A stretch of DNA of 64,000 nt from Lineus longissimus (Eukaryota; Nemertea; Pilidiophora; Heteronemertea; Lineidae): NCBI RefSeq assembly GCF_910592395.1, contig NC_088310.1, positions 28,043,491-28,107,490 of the forward strand, in the 5' to 3' direction. Position 1 is the first letter of the stretch. Each line of letters begins with the position of its first letter. This document shows positions 53,111 to 64,000 of this stretch, piece after piece. The translations under genes and the position numbers were made by a program. The notes under the pieces were generated by a model. The model worked only from the letters and a program-made list of their open reading frames with translations. It was not told the origin of the DNA and ran no database searches.

Positions 53111-55370
53111 TGTCCCCTTGTCTTGCACCATTTTCTTCCAAACTGCCCTTCTGATTTAATGGTCAACAAACTAACCCCCCCAAGTCTACCTGGAACCAGT
53201 TCCAAGTGAATATTGTTTTTCTTTGCCTCAAAGGGATCTTGCTTTTTATATGGAGAGGTTAAGCAGTTGTCAGTAGGATTTAGTCAAAGTTGGTCAGAGC
53301 AGTTAGATACTAACACTGTTCAGCTGATCGACTGTTTTAAGCTCTTCTATCAGAAGATGCCAGTCTTTGAATCATAAAGCCTAGACGTCATCCAACGTCA
53401 CTCAATCAAGACTAATGATAAATTGCCCATTCTTCAATCAACCAAACACAATTCACACAGTCTGTCCCCAGAGGTTCGCATCCGGAACGAAAAATACTTT
53501 CTTTGTCTTGTCTGTTGCGATCTTGCGTTTGATGTATCTTTGTCAGTTTTGATTCAAACATCTCTCAAATCTCTGAACCCTGATTTTGTATTAAGAAGAA
53601 ATAACTGTGGGAGTCCCTCTGGTATCTTCAAGGAGTTATCCCTTGGATGACCACAATCATCTTGATCAACAAAGGGGGTATTTCAACCATCAAACGTCCT
53701 CGCACAGTTGAGCGACTTTGAACTCGAAGAGATCATCAAATTTCCAAAGTTCTTGAAACAACAAAGAGACATTTGAAAAGTGTTTTTTCGTGCCCGCAAT
53801 TGTTCTATGAAGAATGCAAACAAAGACTGCAATCATGTGTCGGTGGACAGTAATGTGAAAAGTGAGCAAGCTACGTTGGAGTGACTGATAGGACTTGGCC
53901 TCTATGAACCTGACGTCAAACGAGTAAGGCCTGTGGGGGTTTTCAGTGGTCTTTATACTGGCTTCCTCTGGTTCCAATAATTATCAAGTCTTAGCTTCTT
54001 TAAAACGAGCTTAGCGTTTGTGGCGGTTCCCAATCAAACCACCAGTGTCTCTTAATCCTATTTGTGTAAAAATCTCTTTTGCTCTGGACTTCCTCGACAA
54101 GGCTTCTTCACGTTTTTGATCTTTTATCGTACCGGTAGTTAATAATCCACTCCCTGGCCACTTGATATATAATCACTTCTAACTTGAGGTCAAGTTTTAG
54201 AAGCATCTATTGTGTAGCATCATAATCACATGATAACTTGACAAAGACTGGTTACTTTGTCTTCTGACATGGCAAATTTGTTTACAGTCACTGAAAGGTC
54301 AGTGCAGAAAACACTTCAATGACTTCACTTGGCAGCAGACACAGGTTTGCGGAGCTGAATTTTTTCACTCCTGCATTTTGTAATTTACTTTGAAGAAGGT
54401 AGCACAGATTTTATTCAAAGAAATGTGGTACGCTTGCTGGCTTCTGTTTGATGGTGAACATTTTTCTGCCACTTTTTGTGTGTCTCATTTCTTGGAAGAC
54501 ACTTTTGAAAGGCCGAAGACTTAAATATCAATTACCACATTGCAAAGACGTCTTGACATCTCGCCCCGAAACGATTTCAAGAAACAATAAACCAGGAAGT
54601 GAGCTTCTGTCTCATCCTAAATTAATGTGAATAAGTTATTGCAAGATGAAGTCTCCTTGAGTCCCTTTCCCTGAAGTATAAAATTTGATAACAGGTCCAT
54701 TTTTAGGCCAGTTAATTAGCAAACTGTAGGTTTTGGCTATTCCACAAAATTATCATGAAGGGTCATTTCTTGTGACCATTGTCCTTTGTTCATCTCGTAG
54801 TATCGTTAACAGTGAAGGGCATTAAATGCTGGCCCTTCCCATTCCAAACATTACATGGGACTCTCCACGATAATGTGTCTGCCCATGAAAATTATACAAT
54901 ATTCATTGTTGTCAATAAGAACCCTGTCAGTGTGTCTTCATTTATGAATCGGTAACAGTCGGGAACCTAATATTTCGTAACTGGACCACCGGAACTTTGT
55001 CCAAGTCTATATCGCCTCCAGCTTTCACAATCTGGCCTTTCACAATGGACAGCTTCCAGAACCATCACGAGCTCCTCCCTTATTTCTGGCTCATTATCAG
55101 AATGACACGTTTGGCTTTTCCGCTCGTCTCTGTACCATATGTTAGCCATATTGAAGTCCTTCCTGTCCATTCTTCACACCGGCCTTTCTATTGTTCTCCC
55201 CTCACCGCAAAGATTACAATGGAGTGATAAAATGACCAATGTAGTCTTTGTTCTGCTCTAATGGTCTATTCAATTAGTGTTCCTAAGACGAGGAACCATC
55301 GGTTTCTGCCAATTCGCACTGTGTTGGGGAAAAAGTTCGGGTATTTTTCGAAAAGTCAAGAACAACATTG
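53111..55370. other. Intergenic, no gene seen
   Basis: Unique-looking sequence without exon-like frames or clear repeats; frames up to 95 codons match nothing recognised. Confidence 0.4.
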
Positions 55371-55752
55371 TGTCAGAGTCACCAGTGTGAGCACCTATGG
55401 GAAGTTCATGTCAGAGTCACCAGTGTGAGCACCTATGGGAAGTTCATGTCAGAGTTACCAGTGTGAGCACCTATGAGAAGTTCATGTCAGAGTCACCAGT
55501 GTGAGCACCTATGGGAAGTTCATGTCAGAGTCACCAGTGTGAGCACCTATGGGAAGTTCATGTCCGCGTCACCAGTGTGAACACCTATGGGAAGTTTATG
55601 TCAGAGTCACCAGTGTGAGCACCTATGGGAAGTTCATGTCAGAGTCACCAGTGTGAGCACCTATGGGAAGTTTATGTCAGAGTCACCAGTGTGAGCACCT
55701 ATGGGAAGTTTATGTCAGAGTCACCAGTGTGAGCACCTATGGGAAGTTCATA
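55371..55752. repeat. 38-bp minisatellite, about 10 units
   Basis: Unit begins GTCAGAGTCACCAGTGTGAG and ends CACCTATGGGAAGTTCAT. Units are more than 90% alike, with scattered single-base variants such as GTCCGCGTC in one unit. No spacers, so not a CRISPR array. Confidence 0.95.
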
Positions 55753-58700
55753 GTTGAGCAATTCTCTTTCTGACTTGCGGTTATTTTACAGTGACCTGAA
55801 AACCTTGCATAGATCTCAGTCATTATGCTCTTTTACCACTTCGGAATAGAAATATTAGTTAAAAATATGTTCCACTTCACTCTGATGGTAAAGCTTATAA
55901 AATCAAGAACATCAAAATCTTCTGTGACATATCTTTTTTTCAATTTGATCCGCTACAGTTGAGCTTCATACGAATCTGATCTGGGGAAAGTTTCGGTGAA
56001 AAAAGTTCTGTTGTAACCGATGTTGCTTTGATTCAAACGGTTAAAAGGTTATCCATTTCATCAGAAATTTCAAATGTTGGTGAGATTTACAAAGTAATTT
56101 CACAGCATTTATTCTGGAAATGAAAAAGTCAAGATCTCATTAATTTAGTTGATGTCATTTCTGAGAGATTGGCATCATTAGTTGTGATCTATCCTGTTGT
56201 GTGAGCTCATCTTCAGCAACTGTGGGGGCGCTCAACAAATTGGAGAAAAAAATAAAAGATGCCAGTTTGGAATTGGCACATGAATTAGCCGTATGTGATG
56301 AGAAGAGGTTATCTGATCATCTCTTTCACCTTTGATTTAATCAATTCGGCTGTGTCATACCTCAATATTGAGAATATCAAATGACACCATTTGAAATCAG
56401 AAAATTGGTCACCTTTCAACCCGTGATTTGTAATTTCTCTACCGTATGTTTGGTGAAGCCGCTGGGGTGGCGGGTCACGGTGATTCACAAGCGTGGCACT
56501 TATTGGCCGTGTGAGATGCAATTATGCGACTAATTGCCTTAAGTGTAATTGAACTGTCACTGTGTCTCGCCTCCCCTGCTCCGTAGCTTGTTAACAGTGT
56601 CTCTGCATGTAAGACGAAACTCCTCAGCCGCAATCTCTCGAGCATCATGGGTAATTGTCGGCGTTTTTAATCAAGCGCCATCCTTGGATGACACTGCTTG
56701 TTGCTGGCAACAATGGTGGCCGTAATTACTTCTCCACGAGTGATGGTAATTCTTATAATCATTCTTAGCGATAGGGTTGCAGGGGCGCGGGATCAAGCCA
56801 AATTGGTGCGAGACAATAATTCTATTTGACATGGCGTGTGGTGTCGCTGTCTTGTTATGAAATGTGGCAATTTGGAAGGTGATCTGTTGATCTCTAAATG
56901 GCACATCACCATCTGAGTTTCCTTTTTCGGGGCAGTTGTCAACAATAATTGAAGGAAACCGAGTATTGTTTTTTCCAAAGATCACATGCATTTTCTTGGT
57001 CCAAACCAGGAATTTCATTGCTTCTTGTACTTCAGTAGCCATGACTAAACCCGAATCAAAGATTAACGTGTAGATCATCCTTCTTTCGCTTAAGTCATGT
57101 ATGTCTTTTCTCAGGAAAGTTTTTGGCAAACATAATGAAGCCTAGTAGATTGTTAGAAATGTTAAGTCTTCTTGGTTCATGACAGTCACCTGGGTATAAT
57201 GAATCAATCCAAAAAATATATTCAATAAAAGGCTTTGGGGTAGGAAGAGTTACTGGCTGGCACCAAGTGTAGATTGAGATGCAACTGAAAATGTCAGCAA
57301 ACATTCTATCAACAGTCAGTTTTGGATGTAAGCTGATGTCTTAAGCAGAGAAACTCATGAAATAACTTGGTGTCCAGTCGTGACTTCTTCTACCCCTCGT
57401 GAAAGCTGGGGCATTTTCCACAACCATCCAGTCATGCATGGTAAGATTATCTAATATTTATGTATAGAGAACTTGTAAATTCTACAGAGTAAATAGATTA
57501 TATGAAATCGTTGACTCTGACAAACTTGGACAGGTCTGGTTTTATGCTCGCTGTCAGGATCAAACTTGAGCAGATGGAAATATTTTGTGTGGTGAAAAGG
57601 GAGTCAAAACGGCTGAGTAGCCCTTGTGCTACCTTCGCCTCTACTAGAGTGTTAGGTTAGTGCAAATAAGGTGCAGATGCTGCATGAATTACTGTCAATT
57701 TCTGCGCGATTGGCAGGTATTCAGACAATAATTTTTCTTAAGAGTGTAAGAAAACTCGAGCTATCCAGGTATGTCAGCTCAATGGTTCAATACTGTACAT
57801 AATTATAAGCTTATGTGATGCAGTTTGGTTGGGACTGCAAAGAAAGCTTCCAACTTGGACTGAACTGCATGTTTAGACGATGCTCTTTCATAAAGCATAT
57901 CATTCAGGGATATTTCAGTTAGTTTATTGATAGGCCTATGCCTGATGTTGTTTCGGTTTTTGAAGGGACCAGCGATGAAAAAATGATAAACTGCATTTGA
58001 GAAACAGTTGATTTCTTGTCCTGCATCCTCATGTCATATGGTTTCTTTAAGAAAACGCTTTTTGCCTGGGCCAACACTTATGGTATGCATCCATGAAGAT
58101 GAAGACGTGTAAAATCTGTCTGGAGGAAATCCTACATGTATGTGTTGTGTTCTGTCAAATACATCATTTATAAACAGACTACTTTCATGCACAGCCATAA
58201 TGTAAACCCCACAGAATCAGGTGCACATCGTGTAAATGTGTTTTAAGTCCTCCCAACATCAGTTGATCCGTTTGAAGTTGCCTACATCAGCAGTGTTATG
58301 TTTCCTCTCATGTTATTCCATGGATTAAGATAAGTAATTTGGGCCAAAGTTTTTAAGATGAATTATAAAAAGTAAGTGTGTTATAACTGTGCTTGTTGAG
58401 AACATTATTGGTGTCACAGCAGAAATATGGGGATATCATCCTGAGCTGGCATGACATTTACATCGTCACTTTTTAATACTATGTTGAACATTTTGCATTA
58501 CACATTTGCATTTTAGCCCAAGGCTGGAAATCCTGTGCAGATTTGTGTCACATTAATGTGCTGTTCCTGTCTCCCTGAGTGAAAGCATCATCTTGATCTA
58601 AATGTTCTTGCTTGGGTTCGGGTGGGAAATATTCTGCTGTGGTCGAACTATGCAAAGAAAATTGTTCTTTATCATTTTGGTACTATTTCTGATCCGATTT

Positions 58701-59430
58701 TCCGGGCATGAATGGCCGTATATTGTGTAAATGATTTATGAGCAGATTTAGAGATCTAAATGAACATATTAAGATACTTAAAGGAAAAGATTTAGATATT
58801 TAAATGAACTGATGAAGAAATGTCGGCCTTACACATGGTTTAAAATAAACAGGTATTTATGAATTCGCATAAAATCTGCTGACTACACTGAGCCCCTCCC
58901 CTACTAGGACAGAGAATGAATTAATCAGCAGTTTCTAGATGTGCTTAAAGGGAAGCAGCAGCAGTTATTGACTGGCCAGCATCAATGTATAATTGCAGAG
59001 TTCCTGTAGGACCATAGAGGGCATTTCTTATATTCACGGGAAAATGATACTAACTGTATGTGTACAGTTGTGGAAATAGGAACCACTTCTCAGAAGCTTG
59101 GTTAGAGGTAACTGAAATAAGTGCTGACCCAGCGAAAGTGCTGCTACTCCTTTAAGACTAGGTTGTCCAGTTACATTGACATATCCTGTACCGGTAAAGT
59201 GTACTCTATGAGAAATGTTAATAAACATTTAATTTAAACTCGAAAATGTTGTTGTTTTAAATTGATTTGTTATTGATATGGACTGTACTAAAAGGATGTT
59301 GTCTTTTCAATTGAGGGTGATATTGGCTGTGAATGGTTGTCCCAACAGAGGGTGAAATGGTTGGCCTTCGGTCTTCCAATCACGTGCTCAAGGTTGGTTG
59401 TACCAAACCTTATGAAAAAGATCTCAGATT
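55753..59430. other. Intergenic, no gene seen
   Basis: No recognisable coding. The longest chance frame is a 152-codon minus-strand frame at 56671-57129 with no family signature. Confidence 0.4.
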
Positions 59431-59440
59431 TACCATGCTC

Positions 59441-59535
59441 ACCATGGTGAATTCACCGTTCACCATGCTCACCATGGTAAACGACATCGTGAAGTGCTGT
59501 CAGTTTACCATGGTGAATTGTGGATTTACCATGGT
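59441..59535. repeat. Cluster of ACCATGGT palindromes
   Basis: ACCATGGT occurs at 59441, 59471, 59507 and 59528, plus ACCATGCT at 59432 and 59462, all within about 105 bp. Part is a degenerate 30-bp direct repeat (TTCACCATGCTCACCATGGT). Function unknown. Confidence 0.7.
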
Positions 59536-60284
59536 GAAATTGAGACAAATTTTTCGTAAGGGAGAGACTTACAACAGGGTTGTTCCAATTCGTGCATTCG
59601 GTGCCTGCTGCTGGTTCTGTTAATCAAAGCTAGGAGGTGCTGGATGAATAGGCTACATGTATGAAGGTGGTGATGGGGCGTGTTGTGATGTAGACACTGC
59701 ATGCCAAGACAATGGGAATGTCCACTGTAAGTTAGCTAACAAATGTTCATCTGTAGGAGTTGCCCTGAGCCGGTAAAGCATGTCGTCAATCAGTGAAGAT
59801 TGGCAGCCGACGTACTCTTCCCAAATAGGGTTACCATAGTAACTTCATTTTGTGATTTGCCTCTTATGAAAGCCATATCATTTGTAGAATCGTAGTATTT
59901 TGATGGCTTCTTCGTCTTCAGATCTGGGCCATTTGTTAGCAAACAAGGAAAACGTTAGTTGCGCATCAGCCGCATTAGCAAGGTCATGCTAGGCATCACC
60001 ATCAACAGACTCGCACCAAGGTCAAGGAGGCATTAGCTAGCACGACATAGGCTATTCAGTGTGGCTTTCTCATTGGCAGAAGTTACTTCTGAAGAACACG
60101 GTCTTCCCCAGCTGATATACATAGAGTAAATCCGTATGACACTCATCTTATGAAGTCTTCACTTTTCGTCACTGTGAGGGGGGATTAGGCTTTAGGAGCA
60201 ATTTAGTCTTCTACCGATTCAAGTGCAGTACCTCCGTGGAGTAATGTCGCACTGTCGTGTCATCCTTAACATGGTGTAATGATG
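59536..60284. other. Intergenic, no gene seen
   Basis: No exon-like frames or repeats noticed apart from the flanking arrays. Confidence 0.35.
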
Positions 60285-60308
60285 CCACCACTACATAAAA
60301 AACATCAA

Positions 60309-60378
60309 GGTCCAACCGGGGATTGAACCCGGGACCTCTCGCTTATAAGGCCATCACTCTACCGACTGAGCTAAAGGG
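60309..60378 (-). pseudogene. tRNA-like sequence (Ile-UAU-like), copy 1
   Basis: Minus strand contains the A box TAGCTCAGTCGG (perfect), loop CTTATAA with anticodon TAT, and the T arm CCGGGTTCAATCCCCGG (intact stem). Acceptor and anticodon stems are imperfect, so it is a tRNA-derived repeat head, able perhaps to recruit Pol III but unlikely to make a working tRNA. Confidence 0.6.
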
Positions 60379-60569
60379 AATTTCCCTCTAGCCTGGGCTA
60401 GTAGGAATGATGCCACCACTACATACTCCCCCTGTTAGGGAAAGTTGTGTCCTCACAACCGGGTTCTTCCGTAATACAAAGGGTTAATTCATTGTCCAAA
60501 GCATCTAAACAAATTATTAGTACCCTTTTACCATGTTTGGCGCCAAATGTAACAGAGGAAAAACATCAA

Positions 60570-60630
60570 GGTCCAACCCGGGACCTCTCGCTTATAAGGC
60601 CATCACTCTACCGACTGAGCTAAAGGGAAT
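60570..60630 (-). pseudogene. tRNA-like sequence, copy 2 (T arm deleted)
   Basis: Same sequence as copy 1 but lacking about 10 bases of the T arm (the GGGGATTGAA block on the plus strand), so it lacks the B box. Confidence 0.6.
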
Positions 60631-60828
60631 TTCCCTCTAGCCTGGGCTAGTAGGAATGATGCCACCATTACATACTCCCCCTGTTCGGGAGAGTTGTGTC
60701 CTCACAACCGGGTTCTTCTGTGATACAAAGGGTTAATTCATTGTCGAAAGACACACCAGCATCTAAACAAATTATTAGTACCCTTTTACCACGTTGGGCG
60801 CCAAATGTAACAGAGGAAAAACATCAAG

Positions 60829-60867
60829 GTCCAAGCGGGGATTGAACCCGGGACCACTCGCTTATAG
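60829..60867 (-). pseudogene. tRNA-like sequence, copy 3 (truncated)
   Basis: Only the T arm and part of the anticodon arm remain. The copy stops at CTTATA, where the inverted copy begins. Confidence 0.55.
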
Positions 60868-60938
60868 TCCCTTTAGCTCAGTCGGTAGAGTGATGGCCTT
60901 ATAAGCGAGAGGTCCCGGGTTCAATCCCCGGTTGGACC
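60868..60938 (+). pseudogene. tRNA-like sequence, copy 4 (plus strand)
   Basis: Full-length, opposite orientation: TTTAGCTCAGTCGGTAGAG D arm, TAT anticodon, GGTTCAATCCC B box. GTCC and GGAC at the two ends can pair, but the rest of the acceptor stem does not. Could be mistaken for a tRNA-Ile gene by a scanner. Confidence 0.6.
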
Positions 60939-60960
60939 TTGATGTTTTTCCTCTGTTACA

Positions 60961-62570
60961 ATGGCTTATTATTGAGTCAAATCGGGACGCACGTGCATTC
61001 GTTGATGTGGGCCTCGTCTGGCTCGGACCAAGGAAATTTTATAAAACTTTCGTGTCGGACATTAATTTTAGTCAGATACCACCACACATGAAGACTAGGG
61101 CGTGGACCGTACTGGGCCAAACAGATGATAGGCTACAGTTGTTTTGAATAGGCTACTTTGTACATTTTGGGGATTCTTTTTCCCGCCCTTTTGTATTACG
61201 TCGTTTCCTTTGATACGTCATCCCGTCGCCGACTTTGTTTTTATTTACGTTACGTCATTTCGGTTGGGTTAACGCCGTTTTTAGAATCATTCGCAGACGT
61301 CAGTCCTGTTTTTCCTTTAACTAACAATTAACATGAAAATCGCACTTTGACTTAGGTATGTTGACTTTCCTTTCGATTTCTCTATGATTGGTTTGCATTC
61401 GCAATACCGTATGTATTTCATTGCCTCGTGTCTGCATTGTTTTTACAGAACGTGTTTTTATCATAATAAATCAAGAACGTTAAAGATTAAAAGAACCTTT
61501 TCTGTTATAAATATAAATCGACATCGTCATCGGAACAACAGTGCTGATGGGGGGGGGGGGGATTAGACTTTCGGGGCAATTCAGTAGTAATTACTATTTG
61601 AATTCAACTACGAGAAATGGGTTACTGAGTCGTTTAGTAGGAACAGGAACTGGGCAGGACTTTGTCGATCCATGAATCCAACAATCCCTGAAGCTGAACC
61701 AAGTCTCAAAGTTCAGAACTCCTGAAACACGGTAATCCAGCAATGGGGCTTTGGAAAGAGAAATTTCCGGCTTTATGCCGAAACAGTGAAACATGCAGTG
61801 ATACCGCACTGGCAATACCGTTATTGGACCCCAACCACTATTCTGGAACCCTCATTTACAAATCTCAAGGTTGCAAATCCGTCAACAGTCTTTCAGATAT
61901 TGGACATCATTTTTTGTCACCGAGGTCCAAAACAGCTGAGACAAAGTCCTGGCTTATCTCGTGTCCAAACATGATGTGACGTATTATCTCAACTGGACAG
62001 CAGGTTGATCTATGAGTAGGGTGCCTCTCCCTTGCATTACTCCTACAGCCTAGATTATCCCTTAGACATAGCTTCACTACATAATCTTCGCTTGGATGTC
62101 CCCTCGTCTTCAGCCTTTGAAGATTCCTAAATGCTTCCTACTGCTACTTAGGGAGACGATGATTTTCTAAGCCAAATCTCATTAGGAGCTATCAACGTAA
62201 GTGCTCCTTGTTTCTCCGATGTTCGTAAGCTCACCTCGTGAAATACGCCGATTCTGCAACAAATGGACACATCCTTATGGGCAATGATGAATGACAGTAA
62301 CACAGATGTTCAGCCCTTCTGAAATGTCATTTCAGCCCCTTTTTCTTCCTGTAAACTGGAAAAGGCATTAAACCTAATTCGTTCCGACATGTAGATAGAG
62401 TTGCACGCTATATATTGCTAAGTCACTTGTAAATGATTACGGTATTCAGATAAAAAACAAGCAAACCAACGATCAAATAAAATATATAAAAAATCGATTG
62501 AGCAATGAGATTTCCTTCAGAGCAAGGTAAGATCTTCCTCAGAGAAAACCATTGTGGCGAACTTTCCTGT
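60961..62570. other. Intergenic, no gene clearly seen
   Basis: Contains a 12-base poly-G (61549-61560) and a possible 19-nt minus-strand microexon at 62235-62253, which is phase-compatible with the exon at 63802-63902. Nothing else recognised. Confidence 0.3.
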
Positions 62571-62579
62571 TGTTGTTTC

Positions 62580-62690
62580 ATCTCGAAAGGCATGATGGGA
62601 GGCTCCGCGCCCTACTTCCGGCGGCGTACTCTCAACGGGACGGTGAGTTTGCTCCACTTCCGCTGCCTCTTCCTAGTTAGATCGTAACAA
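62580..62690 (+). promoter_or_regulatory. Possible promoter / first exon
   Basis: GC-richer patch with two ETS-type sites, CTACTTCCGGCGG and CCACTTCCGC, and a donor-like AACGGGACG|GTGAGT. A second donor follows at ATGGAGTGTGATG|GTGAGT (about 62760-62778). ETS sites next to a strong 5' splice site suggest a housekeeping-type start, but no downstream exon was identified. Confidence 0.3.
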
Positions 62691-63801
62691 TGCAACTTTT
62701 CTCCCCGGGTATTTGGGCTTCTTTTCCACAAAGGCGAAATCCCTTAGATGTTTTTCATTATGGAGTGTGATGGTGAGTTTATTTTTACTCCCTAAGGATG
62801 GTTTGGTCCCACGTTTCTGATTAGGCTGTTTTTGTTTTTCGCCCGTCTACGTGCCGGCGCGGATAAGCAAGTGACGACCCGAACCCTCTGACGGTTTTTG
62901 GTTTTGTCCTTTAAGTGGATTAATCTCCATCCGACAAAGGTATGTCTTCTGTTTTAAAGACAATGATTACATCATGATCTTGGTTTACCTGGTGGTGTCC
63001 TCCAGCGCAAACAACCGACTAGAACAGTCAAAAAGGCGCATCTCTGTGACATCGACTGGATTCCTGTCCCGACAACATGACCAGTAAAAGACAAGAATCA
63101 GATAGTAGTATGCATCCCACTACTGGAAACCCCGCGGTTTTCACCGGCGTTAGGATTAATTTTATATCAAGTTATTGGCTGGCCAATAATTGAAACTGAT
63201 CAGAAAGCCTAATGTGGGAATTAGAACCTTTAAACCAGCAGAACGAGAACTCCTGGTGTCACACATAATTTCATTTTTGATTTCCTTTTTCAATGACTTA
63301 TGTTAACTTCACCAAAAGGTTATATGATCTCTTTCCAAACTCGCGTGTTCTCAGATAAAAAAGAAGTAAGTTAAAATCTACGACGTTCGAACTTTGTTAG
63401 GTTATAAAAATGCTGGTGCGGTTTTCAAAGCAATTTAGGCCTTCCAGCATCATTTCGTCTTCAGCAAGTTCAAAAGCCATGTTGTTTTTTCTCAGCGAGT
63501 TCACCCACTCTTAACCTGAACTTCTACTCCATTCATAGCTTCAGGAAGTCCGTGCGTTCTTTCGGCGCAACGTTATGGCGGCTACTTATTGCTTTGCCAG
63601 CATCAGCGTTCCTTTGAAATCAAATACTCACTTTAATATAGTCACGTCAACTCCTTTGCAATCCACACGGGCAAATATCGGCAGATTCCCTTTTATCTTG
63701 CCGGAATATCATCAGCCATCGAGCCAGGCATTGACAAGAACACGGACAAATAAAAAAGGTTAATGCGAAATGCATATTAATTCATAATTGCCGTTTCGTA
63801 C

Positions 63802-63902
63802 CTGCAAACACCGGGTTTGTCTATCCTCCGGAACGGCCGCCATTCCGGCTCGCCCTCAGCTATTTCCTGCTCGGTGGCGGAATCCTCTGATTCGTCTGTT
63901 TT
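63802..63902 (-). CDS. Internal coding exon of an unidentified gene
   Basis: On the minus strand: a pyrimidine-rich tract and branch-point-like TGACTCATTAACAG acceptor, then a 101-bp exon open in only one frame, then donor TGCAG|GTACGA. Encodes KTDESEDSATEQEIAEGEPE, then WRPFRRIDKPGVCR, acidic then basic. The other two frames have stops. Protein not recognised. The rest of the gene lies to the right of the window and possibly at lower coordinates. Confidence 0.6.
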
Positions 63903-64000
63903 CTGTTAATGAGTCAAGATCAAAGAGTGAGGAACAATACACGCGACATTGATCAGCAGGATCACATGGAAGGACTACGCTGTGAAACACAGTCACGTCG

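Larger units (their letters stand above)
60285..60960. repeat. Array of tRNA-derived repeats ending in an inverted copy
   Basis: A unit of about 260 bp (ACATCAAGGTCC at 60302, 60563 and 60821) with a minus-strand tRNA-like head, a CTCCCCCTGTT...GTGTCCTCACAACCGG body and a GGCGCCAAATGTAACAGAGG tail. Unit 1 and unit 2 are tandem. Unit 3 breaks off inside the tRNA-like part and joins directly to an inverted copy (60868-60960), forming a hairpin. SINE-like; not conventional tRNA genes. Confidence 0.8.

Noticed and set aside
55371-55752. CRISPR-like array
   Set aside because: Units are directly contiguous with no unique spacers, and the genome is animal; it is a minisatellite.
56671-57129. 152-codon minus-strand open frame, the longest uninterrupted non-repeat frame downstream of RALGAPA
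   Set aside because: No domain or family pattern, overlapping chance frames, no splice context or conserved motifs. Treated as chance.
60868-60938. Functional tRNA-Ile(UAU) gene
   Set aside because: Acceptor and anticodon stems pair poorly and the sequence is part of a repeated ~260-bp unit; called a tRNA-derived repeat.

Overview
The window is animal (metazoan) nuclear DNA. It carries two intron-rich housekeeping genes on the + strand, with GT-AG introns and polypyrimidine-CAG acceptors, set among foldback transposons, tRNA-like SINEs and minisatellites. The mix (PIF/Harbinger-type MITEs with TAA target duplications, a GTC-microsatellite Helentron-like element, short SINE-like repeats) fits a marine invertebrate bilaterian. 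The species cannot be told from the sequence.

Layout. 1-3590: the 3' half of ALDH6A1 (mitochondrial methylmalonate-semialdehyde dehydrogenase), seven coding exons ending in a TAA at 2855-2857, then a 3'UTR with two AATAAA signals. 3640-6015: a roughly 0.85 kb segment present twice, about 1.5 kb apart, with a degenerate minisatellite. 6016-9092: intergenic, including the presumed promoter side of the next gene and a 24-bp perfect palindrome. 9093-52320: a complete RALGAPA (Ral GTPase-activating protein, catalytic alpha subunit). It was reconstructed by hand as 43 exons whose phases join without a break into 2,084 codons plus stop, from a start reading MFSKKQQGD to a basic serine-rich tail. 52321-53110: its 3'UTR. 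53110-64000: mostly non-coding, with a 38-bp minisatellite, a cluster of ACCATGGT palindromes, an array of tRNA-derived repeats, a possible promoter near 62.6 kb and one convincing coding exon of an unidentified minus-strand gene at 63802-63902.

Most interesting points. (1) RALGAPA exon 13 has a diverged duplicate (13b) 58 bp downstream in the same phase. Eight consecutive residues are conserved with only synonymous changes, so this looks like an alternatively used, probably mutually exclusive, exon pair. (2) The acceptor plus the start of exon 30 is duplicated exactly (78 bp, 26 codons), giving two in-frame 3' splice sites. (3) A 4 x 40 bp minisatellite just upstream of exon 39, which carries the catalytic Asn, contains four acceptor-like decoys. 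(4) A palindromic Harbinger element has about 354-bp inverted arms and a remnant N-terminal transposase reading frame. (5) Long RALGAPA introns may hold regulatory DNA for neighbours: in human both RALGAPA paralogs lie beside INSM and NKX2/PAX1-9/FOXA loci.

The two genes do not form a pathway together. ALDH6A1 acts in valine and pyrimidine catabolism in mitochondria. RALGAPA, with its beta subunit, switches off RalA/RalB. All coordinates and translations were read by eye; no alignment was run.
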